From positions 1 through 64,000 of the IMG/VR virus record IMGVR_UViG_3300034021_000300: a stretch of DNA of 64,000 bases, one strand, 5' to 3'. Shown here in pieces: positions 58,400 through 64,000 of this stretch. The notes below the pieces were generated by a model. It was not told the origin of the DNA. It made no database searches and saw nothing but the letters and a program-made list of their open reading frames with translations. Made by a program: the position numbers and the translations under genes. The stretch is from a virus. Each line of letters starts with the position of its first letter. Within the stretch, counting starts at the first letter, position 1.

Positions 58400-59923
58400 A
58401 TGATTGAAAATTTTGGAACCCTCTCAAAACTAGGCCCTAAAAGTTACATTGGGCCTTTGAAAGTACCTCACTTGGGTGAACTAGGTGAGAAATTTGGCTA
58501 CGATGTAGAAAAAATGGTCTATCGCAGATTGTTTCAATATCTACCTGCTGATGATTATATCGCATTTATGCGTGAATTTCCAGTACATGCCTTAGACACT
58601 AGCAATGATTATTTCTTCTGGCGTCTTGGTGGTACTAATCAAAAGGTAGTAACTCTACTTGACTGGTCTGACTTAGCAGGTGCTAAACCTTCTAAAGTAG
58701 GTCAAAATGGTGCTCAATGGTATATGTACTTTGCTGAGCCTCTATTTAAAATTGGTGATGTAGTTCTTGGTGATACACCTCTTGACTACAATATCATTGT
58801 TAAAGATTTTACAGAGGTTTCTAAAGATAAATATGAGTACCGTGTAGAACTTATTAATCAAGGTTCTCCTCTAATGTCTGTACCTGATTCAGAATTAACT
58901 GTAGGTTCAAACTGGTCTAAAGGCTGGCAATTGTCTCCTAACGAGCGTTCTTACCAAGGTACTGATTTTTATATGAATACCTTTGTTGAGCTTAAAGCCC
59001 CTACTTCATTGCACCGTATGCAATACAAAGTAGATGGTAACATGATTGAGCAAAACAAACCTATGCCTTTTGGTATGGTATTTAAAGATGATGCAGGTGC
59101 TAAAATTTCTGTAGGTGCTTATGTAAACTACTTTGATGCTCTTGCTATCCATCAGTTTGAAATGCAAGCTGCTCGTGCTTTCATTCTTTCTCAAAAGAAC
59201 TATGATAGCTCTGATATGGTTTATAACATTGATGATAAAAACAAATGTGTTATTAAATCATTCCCAGGTTTCTTCAAACAAATTGCTGCAACAAACACTA
59301 TTCCTCAAAACTCTATTAACTTAGACCAAATAGTTGACATTGCACAAGACTTGAACTTGGCTTACAAATATGATGAGCAACTTTACCTAGTAATTGAAAC
59401 AGGTTACTATGGTTACCAAGAAGCTTCTAAATGGTTAGAAAACCGTTCAACTACTTACACTCCTAACTGGACTTTACATCGCATTCAAGAGAATGGTGAT
59501 ATGGGTGGTCAAGGTTTAACTTACCAAGGTGTATTTACTCGTTTCCGTTCTTACAATGGTGTAAACATTGAAATACGTTTCCGTAAGTTCTTTGATGATC
59601 CTGAATTGTGGAAACAAAAAGATCCTTCAGGCTTAGGTCTAGTATCTTCTCGCCACATGTTAATCCGTTCAGGTGTTAAAGCTGATGGTCAATTCCTAGG
59701 TGATAGTGGTATTAAACGTCTATCTGTGAAAGCTTACGAAGATGGTATCTTCCGTTACATTCCAGGTATGCGTAACCCATTCTCTCCAGGTGGTACAGGT
59801 TGGGCAGGTAAATCTTCTACAGTATCTCCTGAAGATGCTTATGAAGTACATGGTATGATGTATAATGGTTGCGTTATAGAAGACCCAACTAAAATACTAT
59901 TCTTGCCACGTAACGTAGCTTAA
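58400..59923 (+). CDS. Major capsid protein, crAss-like (HK97 fold)
   Basis: A 507-residue protein starting MIENFGTLSKLGPKSYIGPL and KVPHLGELGEKFGYDVEKM, then YLPADDYIAFMREFPVHALD, the conserved N-terminal region of crAss-like capsid proteins (about 490-510 residues). It builds the T=9 shell. It uses more C-ending codons than neighbours (AAC, TAC, CGT), the sign of a highly expressed gene. A strong hairpin follows the stop. Confidence 0.9.
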   Translation: MIENFGTLSKLGPKSYIGPLKVPHLGELGEKFGYDVEKMVYRRLFQYLPADDYIAFMREFPVHALDTSNDYFFWRLGGTNQKVVTLLDWSDLAGAKPSKVGQNGAQWYMYFAEPLFKIGDVVLGDTPLDYNIIVKDFTEVSKDKYEYRVELINQGSPLMSVPDSELTVGSNWSKGWQLSPNERSYQGTDFYMNTFVELKAPTSLHRMQYKVDGNMIEQNKPMPFGMVFKDDAGAKISVGAYVNYFDALAIHQFEMQAARAFILSQKNYDSSDMVYNIDDKNKCVIKSFPGFFKQIAATNTIPQNSINLDQIVDIAQDLNLAYKYDEQLYLVIETGYYGYQEASKWLENRSTTYTPNWTLHRIQENGDMGGQGLTYQGVFTRFRSYNGVNIEIRFRKFFDDPELWKQKDPSGLGLVSSRHMLIRSGVKADGQFLGDSGIKRLSVKAYEDGIFRYIPGMRNPFSPGGTGWAGKSSTVSPEDAYEVHGMMYNGCVIEDPTKILFLPRNVA

Positions 59924-59940
59924 ATTTAATTAAACATTTT

Positions 59941-59971
59941 GGGGCTAGTATAAATTTCGTATATTAGCCCC
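59941..59971 (+). promoter_or_regulatory. Hairpin with embedded promoter after the capsid gene
   Basis: GGGGCTAGTATA (59941-59952) pairs with TATATTAGCCCC (59960-59971), 11 of 12 pairs, followed by AAAATTATTTTT, so it can act as a terminator for the capsid message. The right arm TATATTAG is a near -7 box with TTG 18 bases upstream (59939-59941). This layout would let the next gene be re-initiated. Dual use is inferred. Confidence 0.55.
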
Positions 59972-59983
59972 AAAATTATTTTT

Positions 59984-60961
59984 ATGGAAAAAGAAACAAA
60001 AACAAAATCAGCTCCTGCTGATAAAACGGAAGGCATGTCATTTGAACAGATTGTTGCAAATGGTCTTCACCCGTACCTTAAGCCTAAGAAGCTTAAAATT
60101 AAAGCTATCAATTCCTTGAAATTTGAAGGTCAGACTATTTCTGAACTACCTCAAGGTTTTATGATGGACAATCAAACGTATAAACTTGATTTACCTATTG
60201 ACGGTAAAACAGGTCAATTAGTAAAAGTATTTGATACTACTACTAAGCAATTTGTACCTGAATACAATCAGGAAATGACTGAACTAGAGTTCTTTTCAAA
60301 AGAAAAGAATATGGATTTAGCTACAAATGCAAAGAACAATAACTTTTGGAAAGCTTATACAGACCCTGTTACTCGTGATTCACAAAGGGCTTTTACTCTA
60401 GACATTCCTAAGAATGGTATAGAACTAGACCTAACACGTGTAGAAGATTGTCTTAAAGCTAAGATTGCTTATGCAAACAGAAAGTATATTGCACCAAATT
60501 GGGAAGATAGGTTTGATCGTCCTACTTATAAGTTTGCCATAGTTGATGAAAATCGTCAATTTGACAACAAGAAAGAATTGCTTGATAAACGTACTAAAGC
60601 AATACAGTTATATGCAACAGAATATGTAGGCCAAGAAAATAAACTACGTAATTTTATTGTTGTACATAACCCGCTTAAGAAACTTAACAAAGCAACCTCT
60701 TTAGCTACACTAGAAACTTATGTAGGAGAACTGGCAACAGAAAAACCTGATGAGTTCTTTAATGTACATAAAGATCCTTTCTTCTTACTAAAGACTAAGA
60801 TTTATAAAGCTATTGAAGTTGGTTACATTCTGTATGCAACTAAAACTACCTACAAAACAGTTAATGATGAGCCACTAGGTACTATCATGGACATTATAGG
60901 TAAATGCAAAGAAGATGTAAACTTCCTTAATAGAATTGAAAAAGAAATACAAGATAAGTAG
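59984..60961 (+). CDS. Structural protein after the capsid gene, 325 residues
   Basis: A mixed alpha/beta, lysine-rich protein (MEKETKTKSAPADKTEGMSF..., YVGELATEKPDEFFNVHKDP) conserved in position after the major capsid protein in crAss-like phages. Probably a head or neck protein. No clear fold from motif inspection. Confidence 0.55.
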   Translation: MEKETKTKSAPADKTEGMSFEQIVANGLHPYLKPKKLKIKAINSLKFEGQTISELPQGFMMDNQTYKLDLPIDGKTGQLVKVFDTTTKQFVPEYNQEMTELEFFSKEKNMDLATNAKNNNFWKAYTDPVTRDSQRAFTLDIPKNGIELDLTRVEDCLKAKIAYANRKYIAPNWEDRFDRPTYKFAIVDENRQFDNKKELLDKRTKAIQLYATEYVGQENKLRNFIVVHNPLKKLNKATSLATLETYVGELATEKPDEFFNVHKDPFFLLKTKIYKAIEVGYILYATKTTYKTVNDEPLGTIMDIIGKCKEDVNFLNRIEKEIQDK

Positions 60962-60964
60962 AGC

Positions 60965-61798
60965 ATGACAGCAAACGAGTGGAGAGATATTTTTGTAGTT
61001 GAATACGAAAAGATAACATCTAATGGAGCACCAGACATTGAGGATGCACAGTTATCCATTCTCTTCACCAACGCTCAGTTGCACTTTGTTCAAACTCGCA
61101 TAAGCACACTCAATCTAAAGAAAGAAGGCTTAGAGGAAACAGAGGTAAGAATGCAGGGGTTATCAGGGTTAATAACTGATTCTGATGACCCCTTTAATTC
61201 TATAGGCACTACAACAGTATCTTCAGAACAACAAGGTGTATTTTCTAATTACAATTTGCAAGGAACATTCTGGGATTTACCTCAGAACTTTATGTATGCC
61301 ATATATGAAGATGTAACTATTGATAAAATAGATTGCTCAACAAATGATTATGGAATACTAACTGTAGATGTAGTAAGGCATGATGAGATAAAAAGAAACT
61401 CTGTAAATCCTTTTAAAAGACCTTATTGGAATGGTAATGAAGGTACAGCATGGAGAGTAGCCTATCAAAGGAATGACTCAGCATATGGAGCTTCTACAAC
61501 TACCAACCCAACTTACGATCCATTAGTAACAGATGGTTATTCATTCCTTGTAGGACAAACTCCAAAGAGGCATGAACTAATTACTAATGGACAATTTACT
61601 ATTACTGATTACAAACTTAGGTTTCTAAAGATACCTAAACAAATAGTTGTAGATATTACCAATCCTACACTACAAAGAAATTGTGAGCTAGATTATTCTA
61701 CTCACTTGGCAATAATTGGTATTGCAGTTGATATGGCTAAAGAAGCCTTGAATCAACCAAATACACAAATTATTCCAAATATGCAACAAGTTGAATAA
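60965..61798 (+). CDS. Probable head-tail connector (ring) protein
   Basis: A 277-residue protein. The N-terminal helices MTANEWRDIFVVEYEKITSN and PDIEDAQLSILFTNAQLHFV resemble crAss-like collar proteins that sit below the portal. The rest is beta-rich (YAIYEDVTIDKIDCSTNDYG, LRFLKIPKQIVVDITNPTLQ). It starts 3 bases after the preceding stop. Call by place and pattern. Confidence 0.55.
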   Translation: MTANEWRDIFVVEYEKITSNGAPDIEDAQLSILFTNAQLHFVQTRISTLNLKKEGLEETEVRMQGLSGLITDSDDPFNSIGTTTVSSEQQGVFSNYNLQGTFWDLPQNFMYAIYEDVTIDKIDCSTNDYGILTVDVVRHDEIKRNSVNPFKRPYWNGNEGTAWRVAYQRNDSAYGASTTTNPTYDPLVTDGYSFLVGQTPKRHELITNGQFTITDYKLRFLKIPKQIVVDITNPTLQRNCELDYSTHLAIIGIAVDMAKEALNQPNTQIIPNMQQVE

Positions 61799-61830
61799 TT
61801 TTAAGTATAAAGGCTAAAACAAAACAAACA

Positions 61831-62541
61831 ATGAGCGTAACAATTACAGCCCAAGAAATAACAAGAGCAAATAACCCACAACCACTAGGTCAAACAGAAT
61901 CTGGTATTGTGCGTGCAAATGTTTATAATGATGTAGTAACAGACTTAAATACTCTAGCTACAGCCATAGATACTCTTTCACCTTCAGGTGGAGATTTAGT
62001 AGCAACTGATATAACCTTAGATGATGGTACAGTATCAGACCTAGCCATAAAAATAGGTGCAGATTTAAACAACGGTATATACGGTGTATCTGATACACAA
62101 TTAGGTATTGCAGTTGAAGGAACACTAGTAGCAGGTGCTAACACCTCTGGTCTATTCACAAGTAACATTGCAGAACAAATTGTTACAGTAGGTGTAACAG
62201 TAGATGGTCTTTTAATTAAAGATGGTGGTTTTCTAACTACTAAATCTAATGTAACTCAAGGTACTTCTAAAACTACAACTGTAGTTACTTCTGCTAACGC
62301 AGGTACAATAACTACTGTTGCTTTATCTGATGCTGCTGCTGGAACATTTAACTTTACAGTAACTAACCCCCTAGCTTTAGCTGACTCAAACATTCAACTT
62401 ACTGTAAATATGAATGGTTCAACAGGTATAGCTTATGTAACCCATACAAAAGGTGCTGGTAGTTTTGTAATTACTGTAACTAACATAGCTACTGTAGCTG
62501 CTTTTAATGCAGCCATTAAAATTGATTACTTAATTTCATAA
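61831..62541 (+). CDS. Capsid-associated or head-fibre-like protein, 236 residues
   Basis: Rich in Thr, Ala, Gly, Val and Asn with many short beta strands (GTSKTTTVVTSANAGTITTV, FNFTVTNPLALADSNIQLTV). The repetitive T/V/A form suggests a beta-solenoid or fibre decorating the head. A helical start (MSVTITAQEITRANNPQPL). No family recognised. Confidence 0.55.
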   Translation: MSVTITAQEITRANNPQPLGQTESGIVRANVYNDVVTDLNTLATAIDTLSPSGGDLVATDITLDDGTVSDLAIKIGADLNNGIYGVSDTQLGIAVEGTLVAGANTSGLFTSNIAEQIVTVGVTVDGLLIKDGGFLTTKSNVTQGTSKTTTVVTSANAGTITTVALSDAAAGTFNFTVTNPLALADSNIQLTVNMNGSTGIAYVTHTKGAGSFVITVTNIATVAAFNAAIKIDYLIS

Positions 62542-62557
62542 CTAAAAATACAAAAAA

Positions 62558-62968
62558 ATGAAAACTTTTTCAAGAACAATTGAATTAACAGAAGCCCAGA
62601 TAGAAGGGCTAAACACAGGTTCTCCTGTACCTTTGACTTTACTAAGTGCTCCTCCAACAGGTAAAGCATTTGTAGTAACAGGTGCTCAACTTTGGAAAAC
62701 AGCAGGTAATGCTGCAACAGTAGGCACAGGTGAAATTATTATATCTTATGGTAGTGATACTAATGGTGTAATGCAATTCTCTAACGTAGATGCTTCTACA
62801 GGTGCTCTAGGTAACAATGCTCAAGACCGTATTCAAATAGCTTCTCATTTAAGTAATGCTGTAGCTGCTAATGGTGAAACAGTATCTATTTCAGCTAATG
62901 CGGCTATTGCTTGTGCAACAGGTACTACAGCTAAAATTAAACTAGACTGCCAACTAATTGACTTATAA
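62558..62968 (+). CDS. Small beta-rich structural protein, 136 residues
   Basis: MKTFSRTIELTEAQIEGLNT then beta-rich (AFVVTGAQLWKTAGNAATVG, ETVSISANAAIACATGTTAK). It may decorate the capsid as an auxiliary protein. Same A-tract leader style as the next gene. Confidence 0.5.
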   Translation: MKTFSRTIELTEAQIEGLNTGSPVPLTLLSAPPTGKAFVVTGAQLWKTAGNAATVGTGEIIISYGSDTNGVMQFSNVDASTGALGNNAQDRIQIASHLSNAVAANGETVSISANAAIACATGTTAKIKLDCQLIDL

Positions 62969-62992
62969 TTAAAAATATAAAAAATATAAAAA

Positions 62993-64000
62993 ATGAAATC
63001 ACAAAGTGTAATTAAAGACCAATTCAGGCTAATTGTAGCAAAAGACATTGCTCGTACAGCAACAGTTGGTGCTCTAGCCTCTCCAACATCAGTAGCTGAT
63101 GGTGAAGTAGTAGTAACAGATGCAGGTAATGTAATCTTAGATGATGTTACAGTGCTTCTTGCAGATCGTATTAAAATTGTACAAGGTCGTGGTGCTTCTA
63201 AACCTCTATTTGAAACAGCTACTTTTACAGCAACTGAAATTTATCAGTACAAAGCTCAAGCTTTTGAAGATGCTCAACAACAAGTAACTTATTTAGGTTA
63301 TGATGCAGTAGCTAACACAGGTTCAGTAGAAGTATTGAACAACAATGCTTATGCAATGACTATTACCTTCCAAGAAATTACTGTTCCTGGTTTGCAAGGT
63401 TCTTATGTTCCTGTATCAGTATGGTATCAATCAGATGCTACAGCTACTCAAGTAAAAGTAGTAAATGGTTTGTACAACAACCTTATTAGGCAACTAGCCT
63501 TCTTTAACCTTCCTGTAATTCTTGCAGAACGTGTATCTAGCGCAGCTTCTGCTGCTATAACTGGCGCTCCTACTTCTTACACCTTTAGCCAAGGCTCAAA
63601 AACTGTAACTTATGTAGGTACTGACCCTTCTAACACACCAGTAGGTTCTTACCTACGTGTAGCAGTTGATGGTACTCCTTCAGTTAATGACCCTGTTTAT
63701 CGTGTAGATGCTTTAGCAACAGGCACTAATACTGTAACTCTAGATTTTCCTTGGCAAGGTGCTGATGTTACTCTTTTAGTAGCAGATGTAGAGGTTATTA
63801 CAGCGGTAGCTCTTGCAGCAGGTGATATGGGTATCAAACTAACAGGTATTGAACAACCATTTGTACTTGACTCACGTCCAGTAGACAAAGTTCAATTCAA
63901 TGTAGGTATTTCTAACTCACAAGGTGCAGCAAGCTCAACTACTGTAAGTACTACAGCAATTGCAACTTATGGTCATGGTACTTATGCTCTTATTACTACT
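62993..64000 (+). CDS. Structural protein, cut at the right edge
   Basis: The frame is open for 336 codons to the window end. MKSQSVIKDQFRLIVAKDIA then long beta-rich regions (YTFSQGSKTVTYVGTDPSNT, DDVTVLLADRIKIVQGRGAS). Composition resembles the two genes before it and crAss-like auxiliary capsid or tail-tube-like proteins. The full length cannot be seen here. Confidence 0.6.
   Translation, partial: MKSQSVIKDQFRLIVAKDIARTATVGALASPTSVADGEVVVTDAGNVILDDVTVLLADRIKIVQGRGASKPLFETATFTATEIYQYKAQAFEDAQQQVTYLGYDAVANTGSVEVLNNNAYAMTITFQEITVPGLQGSYVPVSVWYQSDATATQVKVVNGLYNNLIRQLAFFNLPVILAERVSSAASAAITGAPTSYTFSQGSKTVTYVGTDPSNTPVGSYLRVAVDGTPSVNDPVYRVDALATGTNTVTLDFPWQGADVTLLVADVEVITAVALAAGDMGIKLTGIEQPFVLDSRPVDKVQFNVGISNSQGAASSTTVSTTAIATYGHGTYALITT

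Noticed and set aside
1-64000. Stop-codon reassignment as in some crAss-like phages
   Set aside because: TAA, TAG and TGA all end genes at sensible places (for example TAG at 12192, 51810 and 60961; TGA at 36057), and no conserved gene is broken by in-frame TAG or TGA.
1-64000. CRISPR array or insertion sequence
   Set aside because: No evenly spaced repeats and no transposase with flanking inverted repeats were seen.

Overview
The window looks like about two thirds of a crAss-like phage genome (order Crassvirales), a double-stranded DNA podovirus of Bacteroidota. The evidence is: a giant protein with the DFDID catalytic motif of the virion-packaged crAss-like RNA polymerase; a crAss-type major capsid protein, large terminase and portal in the usual order; a family A DNA polymerase with a full replication set; AT-rich DNA without Shine-Dalgarno leaders; and promoter-like sites resembling the Bacteroidota -7 element TAnnTTTG. 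TAA, TAG and TGA all serve as ordinary stops. Host and lineage are inferred from gene content only.

Layout. (1) 1-12192, plus strand: two giant overlapping genes, the RNA polymerase (cut at the left edge) and a 1566-residue partner, both with HExxH zincin motifs and probably virion cargo. A bidirectional terminator follows. (2) 12222-47024, minus strand: a dense early block of tightly packed, often start/stop-overlapping genes. It holds many tiny accessory proteins, a predicted lipoprotein, a photoproduct-lyase-like radical SAM protein, uracil-DNA glycosylase, a DUF932-like protein, a PD-(D/E)XK nuclease, rIIB-like and rIIA-like proteins, a GIY-YIG protein, primase, an SSB-like protein, a P-loop ATPase, a DnaB-type helicase, a DnaA domain IV-like protein, an SF2 helicase, DNA polymerase A, a dNMP kinase, tRNA-Arg(UCU) and several structured intergenic segments. 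(3) 47025-47265: a divergent control region with repeated G tracts. (4) 47266-50186, plus strand: a small HExxH protein, a structured non-coding stretch, then a self-contained promoter - groEL - groES - DUF2829/Tad2-like - terminator cassette. (5) 50211-64000, plus strand: small pre-terminase genes, an IHF/HU-like protein, terminase, portal, a probable scaffold, the major capsid protein and further head/neck structural genes, the last cut at the right edge.

Two group I introns can be read directly. One splits the rIIA-like gene inside its GHKL nucleotide-binding motif and carries a LAGLIDADG ORF. The other splits a P-loop ATPase gene and carries an HNH ORF. In both, core elements P, Q, R and S and frame-restoring splice sites are visible.

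How the parts may work together (inference): the ejected RNA polymerase transcribes the early block from the divergent region; the early block supplies the replisome, nucleotide enzymes and host-takeover proteins; the chaperonin/anti-defence cassette runs from its own signals; the structural block builds the head.
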